NCBI GenBank assembly: GCA_036365455.1
Contig: JAWQUS010000023.1
Location: 4,712,001 to 4,776,000, forward strand
DNA: 64,000 nucleotides
Direction of reading: 5' to 3'
Source: Macrosoma leucophasiata
Lineage: Eukaryota; Arthropoda; Insecta; Lepidoptera; Hedylidae
Shown in pieces: positions 52,850-63,955 of the stretch (within the stretch, counting starts at the first letter, position 1; every line of letters starts with the position of its first letter). A model generated the notes under the pieces. The model had not been told where the DNA came from, did not search any database, and worked only from the letters and a program-made list of their open reading frames with translations. Both the position numbers and the translations under genes were made by a program.

Positions 52850-53125
52850 TCGGCTTGACTTAATGCTGAACTGGGAACTATTTGGTGCAGCCGTGGATCT
52901 TGTGTTCTATTTTCTATTCTAACCAAGTACTTTTAATTTAAGAGATTTACATTACTGTTTTTTTCTTGTAAACCCTTTTTTTAAAAGTGTTTTGTTTTTA
53001 TTGCTTTTTGTGCCGCGTATTTTAAATGTTTATTTTTTCTACTGTGTTTTGTATGCAGTACCAGAATCTAATATTGGTATGTGGGCTGCACCAATAAATG
53101 TGTTTCTTTTCTTTTTCTTTTCTTT
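52850..53125 (+). mobile_element. LINE-F 3' end
   Basis: GCTTGACTTAATGCTGAACTG to GGGCTGCACCAATAAATGTG and a TTTTCTTTTC-type tail. Non-coding 3' UTR of a non-LTR element; pairs with 1511-1687. Confidence 0.5.
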
Positions 53126-53204
53126 ACATTTCCTGTTCTAGCTGACACTTAACCTGTTGATGAAACGTAGAACTGTACATAAGTTATTGACTTAAAATTT
53201 ACTG

Positions 53205-53425
53205 TCACGGATCTATTATTTCGGTTCGTGTTCGTGTGTGTTCGTGTCGGGGCATATAGATAATTTCCAAATAAAGTGCCTTGTAGGAATGGTAATCTGT
53301 AGACTTAACCAGGTGTTTACAAGCCTTGAATATGGAAAATTTATAACATTTAGGAACAGCTGCTCGCCTAACATTTAGATAAAAGTTTGCTCTCAGCTCG
53401 TTATCTTGGCCCGAAATTCTCTGCA
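53205..53425 (-). other. Uncharacterised open frame, possible terminal exon
   Basis: On the minus strand a reasonable acceptor (TTTATTTCGTGTGCAG) precedes RISGQDNELRANFYLNVRRA. The frame ends RTRTEIIDP and has even codon use. It lies in non-repetitive DNA between a LINE tail and SINE-A copies. No family recognised; no other exon located. Confidence 0.22.
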
Positions 53426-53496
53426 CACGAAATAAATTTAGTATCTACTTAGTACCCAAAGTGATTTTGGAGACAAAAGGCAATATTAAAAGCCGT

Positions 53497-53866
53497 TTTA
53501 CTGGTGGTGGAGTTCCAGACTCAAGGGCGTAGACACAACTGAAATACCGTAATCTATCTGCCGCCAAATGATAGTATTCAGCACTATCTTGTTTCGCTTA
53601 GATGGTTTTTTTATGTAATGTAAGTGGCAAACAAGCATGCAGTTCACATTGTTGTTAAGTGATGACTGCAGCCTTAAGACACTTACACAAAGACTAGAGG
53701 TCAAAATCCAGATACGTTACCACTTTTGAGGCCTAAGGTGCCAACATTTCCATCTGACCGGAACACAATAGTGCTGAACACTGCCATTTAGCGGCAAGTA
53801 TACCTATTAGGTAATGCGGTGGTGCCTACGCCCGCGAGCTCCGTCACTGGAGCTCTACGACCAGTA
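53497..53866. mobile_element. Head-to-head pair of SINE-A copies
   Basis: A plus-strand 5' part (53497-53605) meets the A-tail of a complete minus-strand copy (53606-53866). The second probably inserted into the first. Another plus-strand fragment follows at 53895-54005. Confidence 0.7.
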
Positions 53867-54057
53867 AAAATATCACTAAAAGCGATGAGTTTTACTTGCT
53901 CCAGTGACGGAGCTACAGGGCGCAGTCGCTAAATGATAGTGTTAACGTTGTCATGTTCCGGTCAGGTCATGTACAGCACCGTAATTTCTGCACAGAATTT
54001 CACTGGTTTTACGAACCGGGTCGTAACTCGATATGGGCTCGTGCAACCGAATGAGAA

Positions 54058-54160
54058 CCGAAAGTGGTAAACCAGCCTCATGCTCGTTGAAAGTGGTAAA
54101 CAAGCTTCATGCTCGTTGAAAGTGGTAAACAAGCTTCATGCTTGTTTACCACTTGTATGT
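54058..54160. repeat. 29-bp tandem repeat, three units
   Basis: GAAAGTGGTAAACAAGCTTCATGCTCGTT-type units (key core GTGGTAAACAAGCTTCATGC) start near 54059, 54089 and 54118. The unit resembles the reversed SINE-A tail, so it probably arose from it. Confidence 0.75.
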
Positions 54161-54382
54161 CATAAATATTGGTACATTATATAATAGTTAGCTTACCGAT
54201 TAACATTGTCAATCAAACTTACCGAGTCAAAATCAATCAGACTTAACTACTGTATCAACAATTCAGTGATTTGGTTCAGTTTAATCGGGACGCTCGAGTC
54301 GTTACGCCTCGCATTTTAATTGATTTGTGTGTATTGAATTAAGGCAACATAATATAATGATAAAATACACTATAATACCCGA
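54161..54382. other. Unassigned stretch
   Basis: Nothing recognised. Confidence 0.3.
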
Positions 54383-54480
54383 ACGGGTAGGCAGTGGTGA
54401 ATATATCCATTCAAGTATACCCACGATTTACCAGGTACGTTTTGTCCCATATGGATGAGGTTATTAACATCTCTGAGCAC
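54383..54480 (-). mobile_element. SINE-C 3' end
   Basis: CCCGAACGGGTAGGCAGTGG to ATTAACATCTCTGAGCAC. Head missing. Confidence 0.55.
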
Positions 54481-54680
54481 AAAAAAATTGTTTTAAATAT
54501 AAACTATACTAATATTATAAAGAGGAAACATTTCTGTTTTTATGTAGGTACCTATGTTTGTAATGATTTCACTCATAAGATTTTCACACACACTGGACCG
54601 ATATCAAAAATTCTGCTGCGCTGCAAAAAGATGCGTTTTCACTTCTTCTTTGTGTTTCGATGACAAAAGATTGATATATA

Positions 54681-55966
54681 AGGTTGGGCAAAAAGTTTCT
54701 TCGCATTTTCTAAGATAATTCAAAACATTTTTAATATAGTTTATTTAAATTTAACTAAAGTATATATGTACCATTTTGTTCGATAACCTTTTGCCATGTT
54801 GTAGGTAGGGACATGATTCCATTGCTATAAAAATTTTGGGACTTCTCATCAAAATACCGCGACGCGACAAGTGGATTTGGCAGTCCTCTCGTGATGTTAA
54901 CTTAACATTGCATAAAGAATTCTGAAGAGACCGAAACAGGTGGAAATCTGAAGGTGCAAGGTCAGGACTATACGGCGGATGCATTAACACCTCCCAGCCA
55001 AACTCTCTTAATGTTTGCTGAGTGACTATAGATGTGTGAGATCTAGCGTTATCATGATGAAACACCACACCCCTTCTGTTGATCAATTTCGGCCGCTTTC
55101 TCTCAACTTCTTGCTTTAATCTCATCAGTTGTTCGCAGTAGAGTTCAGAATCGATAGTCCTGCGTGGTGGTAATAGCTCATAATGAATATTGCCCTTCCA
55201 ATCCCACCACACACACAACATCACCTTATTGCGAGTTAACCCGGGTTTCGCCGCAGTCTGTGAAGCCTGACCGACCTTTGACCACGACCTTTTTCGGACG
55301 TTCTCGTCGTACGTGATCCACTTTTTATCACCAGTTATCAGCTTCTTCAAAAATGATTCGGTTTCATTACGTCGTAAAAAGAACCACAAATGAGTACATG
55401 GTTCATTAGGTTTCTTTCAGTGTGCTCGTGAGGTACCCAAATATCGAGCTTTTTTTTGTACCCAGCTTTTTTCAAATGCGCCAAAACTGTTTTGTGATCA
55501 ATTCTCAGTTCTTCAGCTACGTCGTAACTAATGATATGTCGATCTTGCTCCACTTTTTCAAAAATGGCATCCATTTTATCCGTAATAAGGCGACCAGAGC
55601 GAGGTGCATCTTTGACATCAATATTTGCGGATTGAAAACGCTTAAACCAAATTTGTGCTACTCTCACAGATACTGCACTAGGTCCATAAACATCGCAAAT
55701 TTTTTTCGCTGCTTGCGTTGCATTTTTACCTTTTTTGTAGTAAAATTTTAAAATGTATTGAATTTCTTCATTAGATTCACTCATATTGACAGCACGAAAA
55801 ACAAATGAAAATCACACATTTGCCTAATTTGAATTTGGATTTATGTTATTCAAAATTTTAACTTTCAATGATACCAAAACCAGCCAGATACAAATACTAC
55901 AGCCAAAGAGATTTTATTACAAGTTCATACATACTATAATGCGAAAAGACTTTTTCCCCAACCTAT
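54681..55966 (-). mobile_element. mariner (D34D) element, copy 3
   Basis: About 1286 bp between TA dinucleotides. Ends AGGTTGGGCAAAAAGTTTC (one change) and complement of ATAGGTTGGGGAAAAAGTCT. The most complete of the three copies but still broken. Confidence 0.93.
54751..55784 (-). pseudogene. mariner transposase, broken (copy 3)
   Basis: The N-terminal frame (55784 to 55347) holds the full HTH region: MSESNEEIQYILKFYYKKGK, KDAPRSGRLITDKMDAIFEK, DVAEELRIDHKTVLAHLKK and WVPHEHTERNLM. A frameshift near 55385 joins it to the catalytic frame (55389 to 54751) with TGDKKWITYDE, HHDNARSH and YSPDLAPSDFHLF. The first catalytic motif reads GDKKW where copy 1 has GDEKW. A duplicated CGCGA near 54862 shifts the last 30 residues. 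Confidence 0.92.
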
Positions 55967-55999
55967 TATTATATAGGCCCAAAGTTTAGCCACTCTAAC

Positions 56000-56283
56000 A
56001 GCTCTATCGGTGACTTGCTGCGGTGCTTGGACACGCAGGGCATGAGGTGAGATGGGACATCGTTTGAGTTGCATCGCACAGACATTCCAAATCGTCGCCT
56101 CTGCGTTTTCACTGTAGGTACTGTATTATTTCCAAAAACCTAGCTCTATCGGTGACTTGCTGCGGTGCTTGGACACGCAGGGCATGAGGTGAGATGGGAC
56201 ATCGTTTGAATTGCATCGCACAGACATTCCAAATCGTCGCCTCTGCGTTTTCACTGTAGGTACTGTATTATTTCCAAAAACCT
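56000..56283. repeat. 142-bp tandem duplication, nearly identical
   Basis: Units 56000-56141 and 56142-56283 begin AGCTCTATCGGTGACTTGCT. I see one difference (TTTGAGTTGC and TTTGAATTGC). It is probably recent, or an assembly artefact. Content is GC-richer than flanks and matches no other repeat here. Confidence 0.92.
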
Positions 56284-56569
56284 AATAATCCTTATTACAT
56301 AGCTGAGGAATTGTATTATAAAAGCATAATCAAAACAAATTAGCATCCTGTTGCATAAACAATCGAGTGTGATGCTTGAATATAATGCGATCATATCTCC
56401 ACGTTTGGCATTCCAATGCCACAGCACTGGATTAATTCATTAACATTTCAAATGGCATGCCAATCTATTCCAGCTATTGTCGCTTGCTTTAATCTTTTAA
56501 ATACATACAATAGATGTGTAGTGTATCGTTGCTTTTGAATAACAAGAATGATTCCTTTGTTTTGTTATG

Positions 56570-56750
56570 CATACAAGCATGAAATTTACATGGATAGTTA
56601 GTAAATATTGCAGTCTATAAGACATCTGCAGAAAATAAGTGCCACTGCTAAAGCATACGATATTTTGCCTTTGTGTTATACATTGCAGGACTATAAAATG
56701 CTATCTGAACGGCACAATACAGAGCTAAATATATCTGTCGTCAAATGATA
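56570..56750 (-). mobile_element. Degenerate SINE-A
   Basis: Faint collinear match: TACAAGCATGAAATTTACATG, GCAGTCTATAAGACATC, TATCTGTCGTCAAATGAT. Confidence 0.4.
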
Positions 56751-56755
56751 TTTGG

Positions 56756-57530
56756 TAAGTATGTATGTATCTTCACGCCAGGTCCCTAACGGGGTAGGCA
56801 GAGAGTGTGGAGCGCCAGATATCCCGGTCCTGACACACCTCCCGTGCCTCATCTACCTTCATCATTCTCTTCAAACATGCACACCGATTCCTAAGACTTT
56901 TGACCCCACCATCATACAGAACTCGACCTATTTGGTCATGGTAGGTCAGTCTTGGTCTTCCTGGGCCTCTGCAACCATCCACATTCGCATTGTATATCTG
57001 TTTAGTCATTCGCACCTTCGACATTCTTTCTATATGCCCGAACCATCGGAGCATGCCTTTTTTCATTTTTACACCGATACTATCATTCTCAGCCGTGAGA
57101 CACATATTACGTGTATAGGTATGTATTCATTTTTAGAAAATGTGTTGTCTATTCTCTGTTACCTGTTACGTTTTATGTCTGTTTTATGTGTCTCGCTGTG
57201 TGTCAAATAAATGCTTCTTATCTTATCTATCTTATCTTATCACACAAAGCCTCTTTCTTACATCTTCATTACGAACGCGATCGTTGAGTGACACACCGCA
57301 GATCTTGCGCAAAGATCTCATTTCGACCGCGTTCAACTTACTTTCATGCTCCTTCCTGCATACCCAGCTCTCGTTTCTATATAAAAGCGTTGGAGTAAGT
57401 ACAGCATTATATACGGCTAGTCGAGCCCGCTGGTTGAGATGTTTAGATTCTAGCAGCTTACCCAACGCTCATATACTCGATATACAATTTCATCCACCTG
57501 TTCTAACACTGCATCATCTACTACTACCCT
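56756..57530 (-). mobile_element. LINE-R, C-terminal region with insertion
   Basis: Collinear with 20335-21024 (MLRWFGHIERMSKVRMTKQI, LTPTLLYRNESWVCRKEHES). It is interrupted at about 57095-57240 and then deleted after LGKLLESKHL. Coding is broken. Confidence 0.78.
57095..57240 (+). mobile_element. TTATC-tailed LINE 3' end in LINE-R
   Basis: About 145 bp ending GTCAAATAAATGCTTCTTATC and TTATC repeats. This tail type matches the Jockey/CR1-group LINE at 31693-32275. The uninterrupted LINE-R at 20335 lacks it. Confidence 0.65.
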
Positions 57531-57654
57531 TGCATTTGTTCTCTGTTCATCTCTTTCAAATATGCTTAATAGTGCTTGTATTTGAATATAATTTCAAAAA
57601 AATACAATAACTGTGATTAATGTACCGTCACAGTATTATTCAAACTTACCAGCT

Positions 57655-57945
57655 TTTTTTAAATGTAATAAAAGTAGCAAACAAACATGCAGTTCACATT
57701 GATGTTAAGTGATGACTGCAGCCTATAAACACCCACACGATGACCAGAGGTCAAAATGCAGATGCGTTGCCACTCCTGAGGCCTAAGGTGTTATGCCTCT
57801 GTGCCGGAAATAACAGGGTCGCACATTACCACCTGACCGGAACACGATAGTGCTGAACACTATCATTTAGCGGCAAGTATATTAGGTAATGCGGTGGTGC
57901 CTACGCCCGCGAGCTCCGTCACTGGAGCTCTACCACCAGTAAAAG
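57655..57945 (-). mobile_element. Full-length SINE-A
   Basis: TTTTTTTAAATGTAATAAAAG to CACTGGAGCTCTACCACCAG. Confidence 0.87.
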
Positions 57946-58064
57946 CTTACTGTTGCATCAACAATCCAACATGACGCTCAGATATAATTCGACTACGTTC
58001 CAAAGCGATAGCTACGGATTTGCCCATTAACATTTCAAACGACATGCCAATCAATTCCAGTTAT

Positions 58065-58255
58065 TGCCACTCCTGAGGCGCATTACCAAGTCTTTCGCCT
58101 CTTGGAAAAAATTACCTACAGGTCCGTACATTATCATCTTATCGGAATACGAAAGTACTAAAAGCGTCTGGCGACAGATGTATTAAATAATGCGGTTGTG
58201 CCGCATTCTCATCTTCAAGCTCTGTACTGGATCTCGACTATAGTAAATAATCCAC
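58065..58255 (-). mobile_element. Degenerate SINE-A
   Basis: GCCACTCCTGAGGCGCATTAC to CTGTACTGGATCTCGACTAT. It truncates local repeat U2. Confidence 0.6.
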
Positions 58256-58555
58256 AGAAAGATGAAATTGCTTTCTTAGTAAATGTTTTATAGTTCGGAT
58301 TTATTTCTAATAGTTAGAGATTGTCATCAAAAATCATCAAAGAATTATCCAAACTAATTAGCTTCCTGTTGCATAAATAATCCAGGTTGAAGCTCGGATA
58401 TGATGCGATCCCGTTTGTCAATCCAAAGCGACAGCAACGGATTAATCCATTACCATTTCAAACGGCATGCCAATCAATTCGGATTATCGTCGCTTGCTTT
58501 ATCTTTGAGATGCATAATAGATTTTATAGTGTGTTTGTTATTTACTGACAAAAGT

Positions 58556-59287
58556 GAATTACAGGAAAACCTATAAAAAGTCTATGATATTCAAGGTACT
58601 CGTAGAATAGAAAATTTCTTAATTGAACTGCACGAGACTCCTACTCATACTTAGCCAGTTAGTTTTTTTTAAACCCAATGAAAATGACAAATTATGATGT
58701 AGTTTCAATTTAATGACATAAAAGAAAATCGCAGGCGGCAACTACTAGATATCTAGTAGAAAACTACAAATAACTTTCTTAAGAAAAATAATCTTGAAAA
58801 TGATTGCATCCGATAAAAGAATCCGGCTTAAGTACCCTTGTTACGTGTCGAAGCAACAGTTTGTCGAGTTAAGCCTCGGCTTTTAAGACTTAAAGACTTA
58901 GTGGGCTTTCGACCCAGTTGACACATGTTTGACCGAGGAGGCCGTAATCTTGGCGGTTAGTTCTGAATTGTTAGTGACGCTAGTTAAGTATTGATAGGCT
59001 TTTTGTTTTTTTTATCTTATAATTAGCTGACCCCGCGAATTCCGTAATGCCTTAACATTGAATTACAATATGCTACCCTACTTTTTGGCCAGGGTAAAAT
59101 GCGTTACGCGTTACCAACATATAATATAACCATAAAAAAGGACCATTAAAAAAAAGGAATACGCGCAACCAGATCAAAAATAACAATAAAGTTGCCCGTA
59201 TACACTCGTGAGAACTTTGTTGTGTATAATCAAAAAATATGCCTCTTCAGAAACGCACTAGGATCTGAAAGGGTTGAAAAAAAAAAC
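58556..59287. other. Unassigned stretch, no gene seen
   Basis: No frame, tRNA or family match. Confidence 0.35.
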
Positions 59288-59423
59288 CCCACATAACCCT
59301 TGCGGAAAGGGTTATGTGGGATTCTAGGGAAAGCACCCGACTAAAAATCCCTGGGTGTTCCGATTCGTCCGCCATCAGTGGTGGGGTCACGGGAACGCTA
59401 TCGCACACATCTGTGACCCCACC
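59288..59423. repeat. Two adjacent hairpins
   Basis: CCCACATAACCCTT/AAGGGTTATGTGGG (14-bp stem, 5-nt loop, 59288-59320), followed 3 bp later by CTAG. Then GGTGGGGTCAC/GTGACCCCACC (59380-59390 and 59413-59423). Confidence 0.6.
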
Positions 59424-59572
59424 GGCGGCCGCTCGTTTCAGAGCCCTTCTTTAGTGCCTTCTACTGTATAGATTTAAAGAATCTTTATTTCACATAAGAC
59501 ATACATTGGTCACTTACAATGAGAAACTTATGATCTAAACAGATAAATTATTATGTCCGGCAGAACTGTGTC

Positions 59573-59784
59573 AGAGAATATGTAATAATACTACGTATAG
59601 AATGGACACTTCACCCACGACACCCAACCTCCTCCCCTCTTATGGACGACGGCTGGTATTTTCTACGTGCTACGCACACAGATGCACTTGTAAATACACG
59701 TCACTGATTGATGTTTGTGTAAAAGGGACCAAATTACGCGTTTGTATGGAATTTTGGCGAAGTATCAGCGGTGTGACTGTGTGT
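59573..59784 (+). repeat. Family B repeat, copy 3
   Basis: AGAGAATATGTAATAATACT to ATTTTGGCGAAGTATCAGCG, with a short deletion after the CACTTC motif. Confidence 0.7.
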
Positions 59785-59895
59785 AAGTGTATATTGGTAA
59801 GGTGCGTGTGCTATATTTTGATTTACTTTAAAAATAATAACAGTATTAGATTCCATGTACAAATCAAAAAAAAAATACCACGCAAACTATTTACA

Positions 59896-60530
59896 AAAAC
59901 CGGTCAAGTGCGTTTCGGGCCACGCGCAGTGTAGGGTTCCGTAGTTTTTAGGTTTGATTAGTACAATGAAAAAAATCAATAAATATTTTCTATGGAGTTG
60001 TTCAAAAATTTCGAGTAATACATTTGGTCGACTATTACTCGCAAAATAGTAAAGCCAACTTAAGTGTGATAGTTTTCCTTTTAATTTCGTTATATGTAGC
60101 TACTAATGCCGTAACGTTTGAATTTCTAACAACAACCGTTTAGTTGGTAGAGGGGGGGACACTTGACTCTAACGAAAATTAGCACTTTAAAGCGGAATAA
60201 GTCACGAACAGTTAACTTAATCGAAAAATGATTCTAGCACACCCCTAACAGTTTCAAAAGACCTATCCAACGATATCTTCTACTATATAGACGCGAAAAA
60301 TTAAAAAAAAAAACCGCGCGTTACATGTAGGGGAGGTACCCTAAATAATTTTATTTTTCATGGTTTTATTCTACCACTTTGTCGGCGTGATTAAGGTGCA
60401 TACTTATGCCAAATTTTAAGTCACTAGTACCAATAGTTTTTGCGCTAAACCACGGACGGACAGACAGACAGACAGCAGACGGACATGGCGAAACTATAAG
60501 GGTTCCTTGTTTACTACAGAACCCTAAAAA
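59896..60530. repeat. GGTTCCG-class element, copy 2
   Basis: AAACCGGTCAAGTGCGTTTC to CTACAGAACCCTAAAAA, collinear with 43026-43630 throughout. It has a CAGACAGACAGACAG run near the end. Confidence 0.7.
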
Positions 60531-60827
60531 TGCAGAATTCACGAAGATATATTAGGATTTCTAGAATTCGTCACTGATTTCGTAGGTACAACAAAAGCGA
60601 GTGACGTCACCAGCAGGTACAAATTTTGTATGAACCGTTTGAGATCATTTCATAACGAAACAGCTGTATCTCTTTCATACATAGCTACTATCAACCCCAC
60701 AAACACAACCTTAGAAGTCGGATTTCGTAGAACCCATCTTGGGTAGCACCTACGTCCTAAAAAGAACTCCAATTGAAAATTTGACACTCCTAGCATTTGT
60801 AGTTCCTGAAGTTTCGCTTTTATATGT
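60531..60827. other. Unassigned stretch
   Basis: Nothing recognised. Confidence 0.3.
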
Positions 60828-61013
60828 AAAGACTAGGTGTTGCCCGCGACTTCGCCCGCGTACATGTCGTTTTATAAGTAACTAAGTAGCATATCTTCTT
60901 TCTCAAAGTCAGCTCTATCTCTGTACCAAATTTCATTAAAAGCGGTTCAGTCGTTTGGACGTGAAAAGGTAACAGACAGGCAGACAGACAGGCATTTATA
61001 ATATATTATTAAT
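60828..61013 (-). mobile_element. Helitron-like short element
   Basis: ACTAGGTGTTGCCCGCGACT to TTTATAATATATTATTAATAG. Same class as 29117. Confidence 0.45.
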
Positions 61014-61365
61014 AGGAGAGGGAAGTAGGGATTGCGAAATCCAATAAAATAAAAGCAATTACGTTTTTTCTTTTGAAGCATGGAGCCCCAAAAAGCAATC
61101 AAATATCCGAACAGTTAAAAAATTGGGTTCGATAAAGCTTATATCGAAAAGGATCCCATACTTCATTCTACCCACTGATTTTCACGGACAAAAAAAATCG
61201 CTTATTATTTCTGGACTTAATTACACATGACCAAGCATTCTGAACGGGGCTGGCTTTAATTAATGACGGGACCCTCAAGTTTTCCGAAATTAATGAATCC
61301 TATACCGATTTACATAATATATGAGGGATCGAACGTGTCAACTGTTTGCCGCGACTTTTTCGCGT
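61014..61365. other. Unassigned stretch
   Basis: Nothing recognised. Confidence 0.3.
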
Positions 61366-62015
61366 TCTTTCAATGAATGGTTTGACCTCTATTGTCCAGT
61401 TGACTGACTCCACCAGTCGAAGAATTCTCTTCCAATAGAAAGAAAATGTTTGCCGCTAGTGGTCGGTTAGATCTTCACTACGCTATGCCATGCGCCAGCC
61501 GTCCCGACACCAGCAAATAAGATGTATAAAAATAATAATAATGGAAACCCATTATACGTCTCTCTGCTGGGCACGAGTCTCTCCCCTTTTTTTGGGGGGG
61601 AGGGGGCGGGGGAGGCCTGGAGCTTACTCCACCAGGCTGCTCCAATGCGGGTAGGTGGAGATACGGGTTAGTGGCCAACCCGCTGCCGGATGTTCTTAAA
61701 CCGCCCATAAGGCCTCCGACAAGGTTTAACGACTGCTATCTATCGATAGCAACCGGGACCGGCTTAAGGTGCCCTCTAAAGCACGAAAACGCGCATTAAC
61801 CGCGCTTGTATCGCTTGTATTGTCAATCGCAGCGGCTGTAGCTTTAACGCGGGACGCTGCTGCCCATCCCGCGTTGTTATATTTACTACCGCCGTATTGG
61901 AATGGTTTGACCGCCATTGTTCAGTAGACTGACTGCACTAGTGGAAGAATTGTCTTCCAGTAGAATGAAATTCTTCCGCTAGTGGGTGGTGGGGTTGTCA
62001 CGTCCCGACGCCAAG
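61366..62015. repeat. Family R and family E repeats interleaved
   Basis: Family R fragment 61366-61515, family E 61540-61760 (minus), family R again 61765-62015 with stem TAGTGGAAGAATT / AATTCTTCCGCTA-like. Family E may be inserted into family R. Confidence 0.55.
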
Positions 62016-62391
62016 AAATACCTACCCGTTCACTTGCCACCAATGCGGACAGAGGTACTTGCTTAACGACATACAAAAAAATTACATTTTATTATTCATA
62101 CACAAATTTTACTCTTTGCGAGGTCAAGCCCCGTAAATTCTTAGTTGTTTCCTGACCTCATGAATTGTTCAAATTGATCCCCTAATATTAAAGGTCTATT
62201 TTCGGGACCGGGGTTTTAAAAATAATAAATGCATGGTTATTCGAGATGGAATTTAAATTTCAAACAATTTTGTATAAATACATTTGGTAGGTCGTAAGTA
62301 CCGTGTAGTAACTTATAATATCCAACAAGAAACATTGTACATTGACCTTAGAAAGGACACTTCAGCCTATTTCGAGCCTGTAGAGCGTTAC
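62016..62391. other. Unassigned stretch
   Basis: Nothing recognised. Confidence 0.3.
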
Positions 62392-62525
62392 AGTTGGACT
62401 GACGACCTGGTGAAGCTCGCAAGAAATCGTTGGATGAGGGCAGCCCGGGGCCGTTCGTCGTGGCAATCTTTAGGGGAGGCCTTTGTCCAGCAGTGGACAA
62501 CTTTTGGATGAAATTATGATGATGA
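62392..62525 (+). mobile_element. RTE-like LINE 3' end
   Basis: Encodes the last residues (TDDLVKLARNRWMRAARGRS then SLGEAFVQQWTTFG and a stop) of an RTE-type polyprotein, then a GATGATGATG tail. Only about 40 codons remain. Confidence 0.7.
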
Positions 62526-62554
62526 TGGGAGCGATACATCTTTCGCAGCTTACC

Positions 62555-62705
62555 TACGTGACATTTGTCGGCCATTTTGATCAAGTTTTAACCGACACAG
62601 GACTACCAGTGCTTACGTAGGCAGTGTGCAGCAGAGATAACGCTCTACGTAGTTCAAACTAGCCGATTATGTCTATGGGCTCGGTGTACAATATTTATTG
62701 TTGGG
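62555..62705. repeat. Family G repeat, half-copy
   Basis: GTGACATTTGTCGGCCATTTTG to CTCGGTGTACAATATTTATTG. Confidence 0.6.
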
Positions 62706-62751
62706 TATTGTACTATACGACATCTACTTTCTAAACGTAACTTCACGCCTG

Positions 62752-63048
62752 TAATCCCCGAAGGGGTAGGCAGAGGTAAATGCATGCATTCAAGCATACC
62801 TACTACAAACACCCACGATTCGCCGGTTACGTTTTTGGCCCATGTAACAGGTGGCGAGCCTGTTGATATGGCCGGGGGCATATTACCAAACTTCGAGGTA
62901 CTGGGAAATTTCCAGAACATGGAAAAATCCCAATAGAACCTTAGAAAAAGGACTTTACACCATTATCTCGGATAACGCCCTACCCGGGAATCGAACCCAG
63001 AACCTCAGCGCAGTAGTAGTGGCCTGCTACCACTAGGCTACCGAGGCA
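62752..63048 (-). mobile_element. SINE-C, full length
   Basis: About 297 bp. The head at 63048 reads ACTGCCTCGGTAGCCTAGTG (A-box) with B-box GGGTTCGATTCCC at 62986-62998. The tail ends at the CGGGGATTACAGGC motif. Best reference copy of this family. Confidence 0.85.
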
Positions 63049-63363
63049 GTTAAAACCTACTTAATTTAAAACATAGTCCATAGGTAATGAAACTACCTGT
63101 AGACTGTGTTACCTCATAACAACACAAAAACACATCTAACAAGTGTTTTCAACCAATAAACCCAACCCAAACACTTAAGAGCCTATGATACCAGACTCCG
63201 AAGTAATCCAAACACCACTCGAAAACTACCAAAAGGTAGGGTTGCCATCTGCTAAAATAACAAAAAGGCTTTGACATCAAACAGCTCTGCACTCAATTAG
63301 ACCGAAACTTTTATGTTAAAAGCTGTAATCTATAGTTCAAAATACTTTCTTAAAGGACTTATT
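63049..63363. other. Unassigned stretch
   Basis: Nothing recognised. Confidence 0.3.
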
Positions 63364-63551
63364 ACACGGCACGGTATTCAGGGTATGATAGCAAGGGTCA
63401 GAGTAGTGTAATAACATTTAGGGAGCTGGCCCTAATTAGGGCGACCGGAGCGGCCCGTGTTTAGGTACTGCGACCGGATAGTGTAATAAGCGGCAAACAG
63501 GCGCGAGGCCACGCCCACCCTTTCTGCCGGACCCTGAATACCGTGTCGTGT
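63364..63551. mobile_element. 188-bp TIR element
   Basis: Terminal inverted repeats of 21 bp with one mismatch (left starts ACACGGCACGGTATTCAGGG; right ends CCGTGTCGTGT). GC-rich non-coding interior, MITE-like. Confidence 0.65.
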
Positions 63552-63687
63552 AGCCTTTTAAGTCAGTAATGCACGTATTTAAATAATATTTATAATTAAA
63601 AAGCAATAATCGGCGCGCATATACGTATTTTGCGTAGATACGACTCGTTTTACTTACTATCAAATAGCCTTGTGGTAAATATCCAGT

Positions 63688-63955
63688 GCAGGAGCTCGAG
63701 GGCGTAGGCACCTACACACTACCTCATTCATCTGCCGCTAAATGTTAGTGTTCAGCACTATCGTGTTTTCGTTTGATGGTAAAGTATGGCCCCGTAATAA
63801 CTATCACAAAGACATGACAACGGTTTGAGGGGTGGCAACGCATCTGCATTTTGACTTCTGATTCTTGTGTATTACGTATCTATAGGCTGCAGTCATCACG
63901 TAACATCAATGCGAGCTGCATGTTTGTTTGCTACCTTCGTTACATAAAAAAAAAC
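63688..63955 (+). mobile_element. SINE-A, variant subtype
   Basis: CAGTGCAGGAGCTCGAGGGC to TTCGTTACATAAAAAAAAAC. It carries the GTAATAACTATCACAAAG variant. Confidence 0.82.

Larger units (their letters stand above)
56335..58555. repeat. Cluster of three diverged local repeats (U1-U3)
   Basis: Units at 56335-56545, 57945-58065 and 58350-58555 share TGTTGCATMAAYAATC, ATATRATKCGA, TTAACATTTCAAAYGRCATG, CCAATCWATTCC and (units 1 and 3) CGTCGCTTGCTTTAATC-like sequence. They are separated by LINE-R and SINE-A insertions. Not seen elsewhere in the window. Confidence 0.7.

Noticed and set aside
53205..53425. Possible diverged CSP exon 2 on the minus strand
   Set aside because: A KC and a SYKAL..IIYMP pattern vaguely align, but the intron phase is wrong, the third cysteine is missing and spacing is off. 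Kept only as an uncharacterised frame.
59288..59327. Helitron 3' terminus (hairpin followed by CTAG)
   Set aside because: The spacing is only 3 bp, no second copy or 5' end was found, and no flank pattern supports it.
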